64,000 nucleotides of DNA. Origin: AWTP1-13 sp963840445 (GTDB lineage: Bacteria > Pseudomonadota > Alphaproteobacteria > Rhizobiales > Hyphomicrobiaceae). The stretch is from the NCBI GenBank assembly GCA_963840445.1, contig CAWIZC010000018.1, positions 124,001 through 188,000 on the forward strand, written 5' to 3'. This document shows positions 18,892 through 27,384 of the stretch, piece by piece. The notes under the pieces were generated by a model. It saw nothing but the letters and a program-made list of their open reading frames with translations, searched no databases and was not told the origin of the DNA. The translations under genes were made by a program, and so were the position numbers. Numbering within the stretch: position 1 is the first letter of the stretch; every line of letters begins with the position of its first letter.

Positions 18892-19860
18892 CTAGCGGGC
18901 GCGGGCCGGCTTCTTTTTCGGGACCGCCGGGGCCGGTCCGGACCAGCGCAGGTTGAGGCGCTGCGATTCGGCTTCCAGCGCGGCAAGGAAGGCGCGGGCG
19001 ACTTCGGACATGGAGCGGCGCGAGGGCTCGATCATGACGAGGTCGAGGGAGAGGGGCGGGTCGGCCAGCGGATTGACCTTCAGCGGTGGCGTGCCAGTGT
19101 CCAGCGCCATCATGATGCCGGGCAGCACGGTCACCCAATCGCTGCGGGCCACCAGATCGAGCGTCGCCAGCATGGCGTCGAGCTCGACCATCTGCTCGAT
19201 CTGCACGCCGTTGGAGGCGCAATAGGTCTCGATGGTGGTGCGGCGCGTGTTGAGCTTACCCGGCACCACCAGCTTGAGGGGACCTAGGCCGGCGAGCTTT
19301 ACGGGGGCCAGATGCGCATGCTTGGCCGACGGGCTCGAAACCAGCACCTCGGGTGTGCTGAGGAACAAGCGGCTGGTCAGCCCCGGTGCGCCGGCGAAGG
19401 CCGGCACGATGGCGAAGTCGAGCTCGCCGGCGCGGATCTGCTGGGTGAGCGTGCCGCTGTAGCCCTCGACGACCTTGACGCGCACGTTCGGGTTGGCCTG
19501 CATGAAGCTCGCCAGCACCGGCGCTAGCGCGCAGCGCGTCATGGTCGGCATCAGGCCGACCACCAGCTGTCCTTCGGCGCCCTGCCCATAGTCCTGCACG
19601 GCGCGCTTGGCTTGCTCATGCAGGCGCAGCATCTCGATGCAGCGCTGGTAGAGCGAGTCGCCCGCCGGCGTCGGCACCACCTGGCCCTTGTCGCGCGAGA
19701 AGAGGCGGACGCCGAGGCTGTCCTCCAGCTTGCGCACGTGCTGAGACACGCCCGACTGGGTGGCATGCTCGCGCGCGGCGGCGGCCGTAAACGAGCGCTC
19801 CTCGTAGACGGCGACGAACAAGTGGAAGTCGCGCAGGCTTTCGGACATGGCGGCAGCCAT
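18892..19860 (-). CDS. LysR family transcriptional regulator
   Basis: 322 residues. The winged helix-turn-helix is at the N-terminus (LRDFHLFVAVYEERSFTAAA, then TQSGVSQHVRKLEDSLGVRL), followed by the two-lobed substrate-binding domain. A second ATG at 19848 is equally possible. The gene is divergent from a flavin reductase-like gene, and a perfect palindrome (19887-19909) lies between them. By the usual LysR arrangement it should control that gene and itself. The effector is unknown. The C-terminus is Lys/Arg/Pro-rich. Confidence 0.93.
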   Translation of the reverse strand: MAAAMSESLRDFHLFVAVYEERSFTAAAAREHATQSGVSQHVRKLEDSLGVRLFSRDKGQVVPTPAGDSLYQRCIEMLRLHEQAKRAVQDYGQGAEGQLVVGLMPTMTRCALAPVLASFMQANPNVRVKVVEGYSGTLTQQIRAGELDFAIVPAFAGAPGLTSRLFLSTPEVLVSSPSAKHAHLAPVKLAGLGPLKLVVPGKLNTRRTTIETYCASNGVQIEQMVELDAMLATLDLVARSDWVTVLPGIMMALDTGTPPLKVNPLADPPLSLDLVMIEPSRRSMSEVARAFLAALEAESQRLNLRWSGPAPAVPKKKPARAR

Positions 19861-19886
19861 TTGGAAACGTGATCACATCCAGCAGG

Positions 19887-19909
19887 TCATATTATTTTGC
19901 CGAATATGA
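19887..19909. promoter_or_regulatory. Probable LysR-type binding site between divergent genes
   Basis: Perfect inverted repeat TCATATT-N9-AATATGA, 27 bases from the regulator start and 68 bases from the flavin reductase start. It fits the dyadic T-N11-A pattern of LysR family recognition sites and is AT-rich in a GC-rich region. Confidence 0.6.
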
Positions 19910-19976
19910 CGCCCTGCGTATACCGTTTCGTTGCGGGCATCACGCCCGCGGCTCTTGCGCAGTTAACTAAACGCCC

Positions 19977-20487
19977 ATGACGCTGCAGGTGTGCACCTTT
20001 GAAGGGGATGCCGCGGACACGCCCGGCCTGCGGCAAGCGCTCGGACGCTTTGCGACTGGGGTGGCGGTGATTGCCACGCGCACGCCCGAGGGCAAGCTCG
20101 AAGGCCTGACCGCCAACTCGTTTGCCGCCGTCTCCCTCGACCCGCCGCTGGTGCTGTGGAGCCTGCGCCGCGCTGCGCCGTCGCTCGCCGGCCTTCCAGC
20201 GCTCCGGCTTGTTCGCGGTCAACGTGCTGTCGGCCGGGCAGCGCGAACTGTCGCGCCACTTCGCGACGCCGAGTGCCGACAAGTTCGCGCACGTGCCGCA
20301 CGGGCCGGGCCAAGGCGGCTGCCCGTTGATCGCGGGGTGCCTGGCTTGGCTCGAGTGCCGCATCGACCAGACGGTCGACGGCGGCGACCATTTGATCTTC
20401 ATCGGCCGCGTATTGCGCGCCAGCTTCGCCGAAGGCGAGCCGCTGGTCTTCAGCGCCGGGCAATATTGGCGAACGGCCGCGCTTTAG
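19977..20487 (+). CDS. Flavin reductase-like domain protein, frameshifted as read
   Basis: About 169 residues after removing one base. The first frame gives RQALGRFATGVAVIATRT and LTANSFAAVSLDPPLVLWSL, the FMN-binding split-barrel signature. It breaks after APSLA near 20190 and resumes one frame over with FQRSGLFAVNVLSAGQREL, then HLIFIGRVLRASF. The family reduces flavin for two-component monooxygenases (HpaC, NtaB types) or binds FMN. It is divergent from the LysR gene. No monooxygenase partner is adjacent. Conservation on both sides of the break argues for a single extra base in GCCGGCC. Confidence 0.82.
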
Positions 20488-20598
20488 GCGGTGGAGTCAC
20501 CCAGCGCCATCATCATGGCCATGGCGCGCCCGCGACGGACCTGCTTCGAGCTTGGGCATTTTCGACTGAGATTGGAACTAGTGAGCTCGACACTTTGC

Positions 20599-20692
20599 TG
20601 TCATGCCGGCGCTTGTTGCCCGGGATCCAGCGCCCCGCAAACGCCGGAGCAAGCTGAGAGCTGGATCGCGTGCACAAGCCCCGCGATGACCA
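20599..20692. repeat. Dispersed palindromic repeat, family A (degenerate copy)
   Basis: Begins TGTCATGCCGGCGCTTG, continues CCCGGGATCCAGC, and ends CAAGCCCCGCGATGACCA. This is the same order of motifs (TGTCAT..., GGATCCA..., ...ATGAC) as the copies at 56671 and 59446, but the arms are more diverged. Confidence 0.65.
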
Positions 20693-21011
20693 TTGAAGCT
20701 GAACTAGCGGTCCTGCCTAAATCGGAAACCGCTCTAACGGCCGCGCGGAACTACAAAAGCGCCCCTGCAAGAAAAGGTGGCAATCGCCAAAGCCCTGCTA
20801 TCCCCGGTAGCGCGGCCCGCTTGAACCAATCCGGAGCAAAACGCTTTGGGGGACGAAGTTGCGCCGCCGCAACAGGCCAATCACGGCGGTCCAACACGAT
20901 GGAAGTATTAGATATTCATCGCATTTCATCGCAAAGAATCCGGTCACCGCGCTCAAAGCTGTGAGTTGACGAACAGCGTACAGCAGAAGACCTATGGGCC
21001 TGCATCGAAAT

Positions 21012-21031
21012 TAGTCAGTTTGTAGTCAGTT
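21012..21031 (+). repeat. Tandem TAGTCAGTT pair upstream of the autotransporter
   Basis: TAGTCAGTT occurs twice with 11-base spacing, one helical turn, ending next to the AGGAGA ribosome-binding site. It may be a regulator site or a 5'-UTR element. Confidence 0.35.
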
Positions 21032-21044
21032 CAGGAGATTGACC

Positions 21045-22964
21045 GTGCTGCGTAAGGCGATATTTGTCGCGCTAGCCCTGCCTCCTCTGCTGTTTCCGTT
21101 GTCGGCCGCAGCACAGAATTTCAACCAAGCGATCGTGTTCGGCGACAGCAACGTCGACAGCGGCTGGTACAAATTCAGCTCGTCCGGCAGCAACCGCCTC
21201 GATACCCAGATTGCCGGCAATCCAATTGCCGGAGCGCCGACGACAAATCCCGGCTTCATGAATTCGCAGTTCCTGGCCTCCTACTTCGGGCTCACAGCAA
21301 ATCCTGCTGATGCGCCAGGCGGAGGAACGAACTATGCGACGAGCGGCGCCAAGAATGTAGACTTCAATACCAACGTGAACGGTGGATTTCAGGGTGCCGT
21401 GCCTACCGTCAAGCAGATCGCGAACTATCTCGCCGCGAATGGGGGTGTTGCCAACCCTGACGCGCTCTATCTGATCAACTCCGGTGCCAACGATGTTGCG
21501 TTTGCGACCGGTCAAAGCGGCGCGGGACCATTTCCAGCCGACCCCGTCGCTTACCTTACGAACGCCGCCAGCAGCCTTTCGCAAGCTATCGCCACCCTGA
21601 AGGCCGCCGGTGCGCGCTACTTCGTCGTCCCCGACCTGCCGTTTTCTTTCCCAATGGGCGGCGGTCCGGGCAATGCGACGGAACGGGCGGATCGACTGCT
21701 CTATAGCCAGACGCTGTGGTCCGATCTTGCGGCGGCCGGCGTGAATTTCATTCCCGCCGATTTCAACAGCGTCCGAGTGGCGATCGCGGCCAACCCGAGC
21801 TCGTTTGGCTTTCAGTTCATCGGTACCGGCAACGTTGTTGGCGGCGTCGTGAATGTCAATGGGCAAGCGGCCTGCAATACCTACAACGTCAATGTGACGA
21901 CCGCCTGGGCACTCGGCTGCACGCCGGCCAACCTCGTCAGCGCCGATGCCATGCAGACGCATCTGTTCGCCGACGATCAACATTTGACGACCGCCGGGCA
22001 GAAGATCGAGGCCGACTACTTCTATAGCCTCGTCGTCGCGCCGAGCCAGATTTCGTTCCTGCCGGAAAATGCCCTGAAGGCGCGCACGCGCTTCATTGGC
22101 CTTACTCAGAACCAGATCGAAGTGTCGCAGAACAACCGCGGCCGCAGCGGCTTCAACGCGTGGGTCAGCGGCGACGTCTCGCACTTGCAAATGGACAACT
22201 ACAACGGCTTTCCCGGTGATCCCAGCACGCCGGCCACGTTGGCCGCGGGCATCGATGTTCGGGTTTCGCCGCAGATCCTGTTGGGCGCCGTAGTGTCGAT
22301 GGGTACCCAGCGTTCGAGCTTCAGCACGACGGGTGATTTCACGCAGGATGAGATCGCCGGCAGCCTTTATGCAGCCTACCGTGGCGGACCGTGGTGGGCC
22401 GACGTCATTGGAACATACGGTCACCTGGACTATGCGGTGAACCGCACCGTGCCGATCGGTATCACGCTGCAGTTCAACAACGGCAATACCTCGGGCCACA
22501 ACTGGTCGGTGGCCGCGGAAGGGGGCTACAAGTTCCGCAATGGCGCCGTCACCCATGGCCCGGTTGTCGGGCTGACGGCTCAGCGCATCAGCGTCAACGG
22601 TTTCACGGAGACCGGCAGCTTCACCAGTCTTGGCTTTGGAGATCAAACCAGGGATTCGTTGGTCAGCACGCTCGGCTATCGGGCGTCGCTCAACTGGGGA
22701 CTGTGGCAGCCGTTTGCCCAGCTTGCCTGGAACCACGAGCTGGCCGACACCAACCGCGACGTGACGGCCTTTCTTACGACGATTGCGGCGCCGAGCTTCT
22801 CGATGCCGGCCGTCAGCCTCGGCAAGGACTGGGGTACGGCCAGCTTGGGCACCACGCTGAAACTCAGCAAGAACGTAACGGTGCTGGGCAGCACGACGGC
22901 CGATTTCGGGCAGAGCAACGTGATCACCTACGGCGCACAGATCGGCGTGAACATTTCCTTCTAG
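21045..22964 (+). CDS. GDSL-type esterase autotransporter (type Va)
   Basis: About 639 residues. A GTG start at 21045 is favoured (AGGAGA 6 bases upstream) over the TTG at 21039. The signal peptide (about 1-22) ends SAAAQ. The passenger (about 25-340) is an SGNH/GDSL hydrolase: AIVFGDSNVDSG (block I with the nucleophile Ser), LINSGANDV (block III with Asn) and FADDQHLTTAGQ (block V with the Asp-His pair). The last 270 residues form a beta-barrel translocator ending in aromatic-alternating GVNISF. It is probably a surface-anchored lipase or esterase like EstA. A lone gene with a long upstream region. Confidence 0.92.
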   Translation: MLRKAIFVALALPPLLFPLSAAAQNFNQAIVFGDSNVDSGWYKFSSSGSNRLDTQIAGNPIAGAPTTNPGFMNSQFLASYFGLTANPADAPGGGTNYATSGAKNVDFNTNVNGGFQGAVPTVKQIANYLAANGGVANPDALYLINSGANDVAFATGQSGAGPFPADPVAYLTNAASSLSQAIATLKAAGARYFVVPDLPFSFPMGGGPGNATERADRLLYSQTLWSDLAAAGVNFIPADFNSVRVAIAANPSSFGFQFIGTGNVVGGVVNVNGQAACNTYNVNVTTAWALGCTPANLVSADAMQTHLFADDQHLTTAGQKIEADYFYSLVVAPSQISFLPENALKARTRFIGLTQNQIEVSQNNRGRSGFNAWVSGDVSHLQMDNYNGFPGDPSTPATLAAGIDVRVSPQILLGAVVSMGTQRSSFSTTGDFTQDEIAGSLYAAYRGGPWWADVIGTYGHLDYAVNRTVPIGITLQFNNGNTSGHNWSVAAEGGYKFRNGAVTHGPVVGLTAQRISVNGFTETGSFTSLGFGDQTRDSLVSTLGYRASLNWGLWQPFAQLAWNHELADTNRDVTAFLTTIAAPSFSMPAVSLGKDWGTASLGTTLKLSKNVTVLGSTTADFGQSNVITYGAQIGVNISF

Positions 22965-23046
22965 GCCCCCCTGATCGGGATTGCACAGGCGACCTGGTCC
23001 TGTTGAACTGCCGACGGCAGGGCTGCCCGCTCACGAGGGGGAAGGC

Positions 23047-24048
23047 ATGATCCGCAGCGCGGTCGTCGGCATTGGCTGGTGGGGCAAGCATCTGATCCGG
23101 CGCATGACCGAGTCGGATGCGATCCGCGCTCGGCTGGCGGTCGATCCCGACCCCGCCGCCGAGGCGTTCGCGCGGGAGCACCGGGTGGCCTACGCACCGG
23201 CGCTGGAGACGGCGCTCGCCGAGCGCGATATCGACGCCGTCATCCTGTGCACGCCGCACAGCCTGCACACGGCACAGATCGCGGCAGCGGTCGCCGCCGG
23301 CAAGCACGTGTTCTGCGAGAAGCCGCTGGCACTGACGCGTGCAGAGGCAGAGCGCTCGGTGGCGCTGTGCAGGAGAGCGGGGCTGCTGCTCGGCATCGGC
23401 CACGAGCGGCGCTTCGAGCCGGCCGTCAAGGAGGTGCGCCGCCTGCTGCGCGAAGGCGTGCTCGGCACCATCATGCAGGCCGAGGCCAACTTCAGCCACG
23501 ACAAGCTTGCCAGCATGCCGAAGGGCGACTGGCGCACGTCGCCCACGCACGCGCCGGCCGCCGGCATGACGGCAATGGGCATCCACCTGACCGACCTGAT
23601 GATCGAGTTCTTCGGGCCGGTCAGCGAGGTGTATGCCGCGACCACCAGCCGGATGGCTTACAAGGACAACGGCGACGTGGTGTCGGCGCACCTACGCTTC
23701 GCGTCCGGCGCCACCGGCTATATCAACGCCATCCTCGTGACCCCGCTGTATATCCGCATGACCATCTTCGGCTCCGATGCATGGGTGGAGGTGCGCAATC
23801 ATACGCACCCCGACGCAGCCGGGCCGGTCACACTCACTGTGCAGCACAAGGACGGTCGGCGGGAGTCGCGCGAGTACGCCTGGAGCGATGCTGTGCTGGA
23901 GAACCTGGAGCTGTTCGCCCGCGCCATCGAGGGCAAGGCCGACTACCCGTTCACCGATATCGAGAAGATCGCCAACATCGCCACGCTGGAAGCGATCTGC
24001 CAATCCGTGGCGCAGAACCGGCCGATTGCAATTGCACCTGTGGAGTAG
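23047..24048 (+). CDS. Gfo/Idh/MocA family oxidoreductase
   Basis: About 333 residues. The N-terminal Rossmann domain has VVGIGWWGKHLIRRM (a GxGxxG variant), and the family signature HVFCEKPLALT supplies the catalytic Lys. The C-terminal alpha/beta domain contains ITG-like FSHDKLASMPKGDWR and AAGMTAMGIHLTDLM with the conserved His. NAD(P)-dependent oxidation of sugars, inositol or related polyols is typical. GAGGGGGAAGG precedes the ATG. It starts about 80 bases after the autotransporter gene, but the two need not be related. Confidence 0.9.
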   Translation: MIRSAVVGIGWWGKHLIRRMTESDAIRARLAVDPDPAAEAFAREHRVAYAPALETALAERDIDAVILCTPHSLHTAQIAAAVAAGKHVFCEKPLALTRAEAERSVALCRRAGLLLGIGHERRFEPAVKEVRRLLREGVLGTIMQAEANFSHDKLASMPKGDWRTSPTHAPAAGMTAMGIHLTDLMIEFFGPVSEVYAATTSRMAYKDNGDVVSAHLRFASGATGYINAILVTPLYIRMTIFGSDAWVEVRNHTHPDAAGPVTLTVQHKDGRRESREYAWSDAVLENLELFARAIEGKADYPFTDIEKIANIATLEAICQSVAQNRPIAIAPVE

Positions 24049-24432
24049 CTCTGGCGAGGGCCGGCAGCGGGGATTGTTTCACGTGCAACAGCTATCCCCG
24101 CAAGGCTCATTCAGTACAGCGTGGCCAGCATCAGCGCGATCGCAATCACCATCAGCACGATGCCGGCAACCAGGGTGAAAGGGCGCTTTTGCATGACCTA
24201 GCTCCGGCATTCGAGGACCAAAATGGGCATCGAAGCCCCGCAACCGACAAGAGCCATGCCGATGATCAATCCATAAAATGGCGACCGCCGGCGGCAATGC
24301 GCGCCAACAGTTACGTTTGCAACATTGATCCAGATCAGCGTCGGACGAAATTTCTGGGCCAGCCAGGCCGAGCGCTGAAGAATTCCTTGCTCAGAAATAG
24401 GGCGAACTGCGGCGAACTTCTCGACCATCGCC
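24049..24432. other. Intergenic region holding one tiny possible gene
   Basis: Apart from the 27-codon minus-strand frame at 24111-24194, no gene, repeat or clear promoter was recognised between the oxidoreductase genes. Confidence 0.45.
24111..24194 (-). CDS. Possible 27-residue single-helix membrane peptide
   Basis: A very short frame: MQKRPFTLVAG, then a run of hydrophobic residues (IVLMVIAIALMLATLY) to the stop. GGAG lies about 9 bases before the ATG. The 'KRPFTL-hydrophobic helix' start resembles the N-terminus of longer small membrane proteins in Rhizobiales, so this may be a real mini-protein or the shortened remnant of such a gene. No partner can be assigned. Confidence 0.35.
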   Translation of the reverse strand: MQKRPFTLVAGIVLMVIAIALMLATLY

Positions 24433-25320
24433 CTAGGATGTCATGCGCTTCGGCCAATAGGAGGGCAGCGCCGAGCCGTCGCGGCCGCCCCAGCCGTCCC
24501 TGGAGGCCTCGTCGAACACGGCCAGCGTGCGCTCAGCCAGCGGCAGGCTGGCGCCCAGCACCTTGGCCTCGGCGATCATGGTGCGCAGGTCCTTGCGGAT
24601 CGAATCGATGTCGAAGGCGGGCGCAATGCCAGGGCCGCCGGCCAGCGCCTCGGCGACGGCTGGCCCGCGCGTTTTGAGCACATTGGGGGCGCCGGACGTA
24701 TCGGCGAACAGCTCCATCAGCCATTTGGGATCAGCGCCCAGATGGCGGCACAGCACATAGGCCTCGCCCAGCGCCTGGTAGGCGACCAGTAGCGGCAGGT
24801 TGATGGCGAGCTTCATGCTGGCGCCGGCGCCAACCGGCCCGACATGCTCGACGCGCCGGCACAGCTGGTCGAGGATGGCGCGGGCGCGGGCAACATCGGC
24901 GGCGTTGCCGCCGGCCAGGCCCAGCAGCTTGCCCTGCCGCGCCGGCCCGGTGGTGCCGCCGACGGGACACTCGACGAAGCAGGCGCCCTTGGCGCGCACC
25001 CTGGCGGCCAGCGCGGCCACCTCGGCCGGCTGCACCGTGCTCATGTCGATGATGAGCTTGCTCGAGACCTTGCCGGCCAGAATGCCGTCCGGGCCATCAT
25101 AGACGGCCGACTGGGCAGCGGCGTTGGTGAGGATGGTGAGGACTACGTCGGCCTCGTTGGCGAGCGCCGCTGGCGTCGCTGCCACCCTGGCCCCGGCGCT
25201 CTGCAGCGGCGCCGTCTTGTCGGACGTGCGGTTCCAAACGCTGACCTGGTGCCCGACTTCGATCAGACGCAGCGCGATGGCTGCCCCCATCCGTCCCACG
25301 CCGGCAATCCCAATATGCAT
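24433..25320 (-). CDS. NAD(P)-dependent oxidoreductase, 3-hydroxyisobutyrate dehydrogenase family
   Basis: About 295 residues beginning MHIGIAGVGRMGAAIALRL (Rossmann GxGxxG). It then has ECPVGGTTGPARQGKL (the substrate-binding G-G-T segment of beta-hydroxyacid dehydrogenases) and ASMKLAINLPL, where the Lys is the catalytic residue. The ATG at 25320 has GAGGGGACA upstream. The frame extends further upstream without coding character. It is divergent from a second member of the same family 122 bases away. The substrate is unknown; relatives oxidise 3-hydroxyisobutyrate, tartronate semialdehyde or glyoxylate-type compounds. Confidence 0.9.
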   Translation of the reverse strand: MHIGIAGVGRMGAAIALRLIEVGHQVSVWNRTSDKTAPLQSAGARVAATPAALANEADVVLTILTNAAAQSAVYDGPDGILAGKVSSKLIIDMSTVQPAEVAALAARVRAKGACFVECPVGGTTGPARQGKLLGLAGGNAADVARARAILDQLCRRVEHVGPVGAGASMKLAINLPLLVAYQALGEAYVLCRHLGADPKWLMELFADTSGAPNVLKTRGPAVAEALAGGPGIAPAFDIDSIRKDLRTMIAEAKVLGASLPLAERTLAVFDEASRDGWGGRDGSALPSYWPKRMTS

Positions 25321-25442
25321 TGTCCCCTCTTGCAAAATTGTCGCCTCTTGCAAATACGGTGCCTGCACGGGCAGATGACTAGCACGCGACGGACGCCCCC
25401 GTCGACTTTCGCGGAGAGCGACAAAACGCACCGGAGGTCTGC

Positions 25443-26327
25443 ATGGCCAGCAAGGGAACAATCGGCATCGTCGGCCTCGGCATCATGGGCGGGGCGATGG
25501 CCCGCAACCTGCACGCCGACGGCTGGACCGTGCTTGGATATGACGTCGACCACGCAACAGCCGAATCTGCCCGGAAAAACGGTATCGAGACGGTCGGCAG
25601 CGTAGCGGAGCTGGCGCTCAAGGCCTCCGACATCATCACCAGCCTGCCGACCACCAAGGCGGTGATCGCCACCGCGCAAGCCATCGCTGCAGCGGGCGCC
25701 TCGCGCTGCGTCGTGCTTGAGACCAGCACGCTCTCGCTCGCCGACAAGCAGGCGTTCGCCGCCGTCCTGGAGGGCGCGGGTCACGTGCCGCTCGATTGTC
25801 CGCTGTCGGGAACCGGCGCCCAGGCCAAGAGCAAGGATCTGGTCGTGCTCGCCAGCGGCGCGAGCGCCGAGATCCAACGCCTTGCGCCGATGTTTGCCGG
25901 TTTCGCCCGTCAGCATCACGATCTCGGTGCGTTCGGAAACGGGACGAAGATGAAGCTGGTGGCAAACCTGTTGGTGGCCATCCACAACGTCGCCAGCGCC
26001 GAAGCTCTGGTGCTCGGCATGAAAGCCGGGCTCGATCCGCACCAGATGGTCCAAGTGATCGGGTCCGGCGCCGGCACCTCGCGCATGTTCGAGGTGCGCG
26101 CGCCGATGATGGCCGACAACCGCTACGAGCCAGCCACCATGCGCTGCGCCACCTGGCAGAAGGACATGACGGTGATCGGCGACTTCGCCTCCGCCGTCGG
26201 CTGCCCGGTCCCCTTGTTCAGCGCCACGGCTCCGCTTTACGAGGCCGGCCTCGCCATGGGCCACGGTGCACTCGACACTGCCGCGGTGTGCGCCGTGCTG
26301 GAGCAGATGGCCGGACTGAAGCGATAG
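25443..26327 (+). CDS. NAD(P)-dependent oxidoreductase, 3-hydroxyisobutyrate dehydrogenase family (second copy)
   Basis: 294 residues: GIVGLGIMGGAMARNLHADG (GxGxxG), DCPLSGTGAQAKSKDLVV (substrate segment, with the sequence S-G-T-G), and NGTKMKLVANLLV with the catalytic Lys. The C-terminal helical domain is complete. It is a paralogue of, and divergent from, the gene at 24433-25320, but the two differ enough to suggest different substrates rather than a recent duplication. The following amidohydrolase is on the opposite strand. Confidence 0.9.
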   Translation: MASKGTIGIVGLGIMGGAMARNLHADGWTVLGYDVDHATAESARKNGIETVGSVAELALKASDIITSLPTTKAVIATAQAIAAAGASRCVVLETSTLSLADKQAFAAVLEGAGHVPLDCPLSGTGAQAKSKDLVVLASGASAEIQRLAPMFAGFARQHHDLGAFGNGTKMKLVANLLVAIHNVASAEALVLGMKAGLDPHQMVQVIGSGAGTSRMFEVRAPMMADNRYEPATMRCATWQKDMTVIGDFASAVGCPVPLFSATAPLYEAGLAMGHGALDTAAVCAVLEQMAGLKR

Positions 26328-26455
26328 ACGCTCCTGCCCTCCGCGACCGGGCCTTTGCGATTGAGCAGCCTCCCCTGCATCGAACGCGCGCATTTGATGT
26401 GCACGAGGGGAGGGCGCGGGGTTCGCGCGTGCTCCGATCGCAATCGGAAAAGACT

Positions 26456-27304
26456 TTAGAGCCCGTACAGCCGCGCCGGGTTCTCGACCAGCGTCTTGCG
26501 CCTGGTGGCCTCGTCCGGCATCCAGTCCAGCAGCAGGTCCAGCATGCTGGATTCGTCTGGGTGGTTGTCGACCGTGGCCGAGTTGTGCGGCCAGTTGCTG
26601 GCCCAGATCATGCGTTCTGGCGCCGCCTTGATCAGCTCCTTGGCCAGTCGCGCCACATCCTTGTACTCGGGCTTGCCGGTCTTGGATGTCTCGTAGGCGC
26701 CGGCCAGCTTCACATAGCAGTTGCCGCGCCCTACCAGCCTCATCAGCACCTTGAAGGCGTCGTGATCGGGCGCAACGGGCTCCAGGAACTTGCCGGTGTG
26801 GTCGATGATGTAGTCGCCCTGGATGCGCTTCAGCTGCGCCTCGTGCTGCACGAAGTCGCGGCCGTCGAACTGCACGGTGCAATGCCAACCGAACGGGCGC
26901 ACGCGGGCAATCACGTCATCCATCACATCCCATTTGAGGTGTCCGCCTGGCACGCACATGAAGCGAACGGCGCGGGCCCCCGCCTTGGTCAAGCGCTCCA
27001 TCTCCGCGTCGCTGACGCTGGGCTTCACCACCACCACCGCGCGTGCCTTGTCGAGACCGAGCGCGGCGACGCTATCCATGGTGAGACGATTGTCGTCGCC
27101 GTAGGCGTTGGCCTGCACGACGATCACACGCTCGGTGCCCAGGATGCCCTGCAGCTTGCGATAGTCGGCGACCGCGGCATCAGGCGCCAGATTCGGGCCG
27201 TCCGGATGCTTGGGATATTTCGCGTCGAAGAAGTGGATGTGCGTGTCGCACGCACCCGGCGGCGCCACCAGTTTCGGTTTCCGGCTGGGCAGTGGCCATT
27301 GCAT
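26456..27304 (-). CDS. Amidohydrolase family protein (TIM-barrel, PDC/lactone hydrolase type)
   Basis: About 282 residues starting MQWPLPSRKPKLVAPPGACD, then THIHFFD, the HxH metal-binding strand of the amidohydrolase 2 family. Others are IIDHTGKF at mid-barrel and WASNWPHN with the terminal Asn/His strand. These match hydrolases near LigI (2-pyrone-4,6-dicarboxylate lactonase) and 4-sulfomuconolactonase. It has a better ribosome-binding site (GAGG) at the ATG 27304 than at 27325. It may belong to a degradative unit with the hydroxyacid dehydrogenase downstream on the same strand side. Confidence 0.87.
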   Translation of the reverse strand: MQWPLPSRKPKLVAPPGACDTHIHFFDAKYPKHPDGPNLAPDAAVADYRKLQGILGTERVIVVQANAYGDDNRLTMDSVAALGLDKARAVVVVKPSVSDAEMERLTKAGARAVRFMCVPGGHLKWDVMDDVIARVRPFGWHCTVQFDGRDFVQHEAQLKRIQGDYIIDHTGKFLEPVAPDHDAFKVLMRLVGRGNCYVKLAGAYETSKTGKPEYKDVARLAKELIKAAPERMIWASNWPHNSATVDNHPDESSMLDLLLDWMPDEATRRKTLVENPARLYGL

Positions 27305-27384
27305 GTAGCGTTCCTCACCAAGCACTGTTTATTGCCCGACCTTATAGCGGCGGGGCACGCAACCGTCATCCGAGACCTGGTACG

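Larger units (their letters stand above)
20488..21044. other. Long intergenic region upstream of the autotransporter gene
   Basis: No gene was seen in 557 bases. It holds a degenerate family A repeat (about 20599-20692), a lower-GC stretch around 20880-20960, and a 9-base tandem repeat (21012-21031) just before the ribosome-binding site. A TTGACG at 20966-20971 lacks a convincing -10 box. Confidence 0.5.

Noticed and set aside
21072..22736. A 554-codon minus-strand frame opposite the autotransporter
   Set aside because: Antisense of a fully recognisable gene; Arg/Gly-rich shadow composition.
23079..24677. A 532-codon plus-strand frame overlapping the Gfo/Idh/MocA gene
   Set aside because: Out-of-frame shadow running on through the intergenic region; Arg/His-rich and without motifs.
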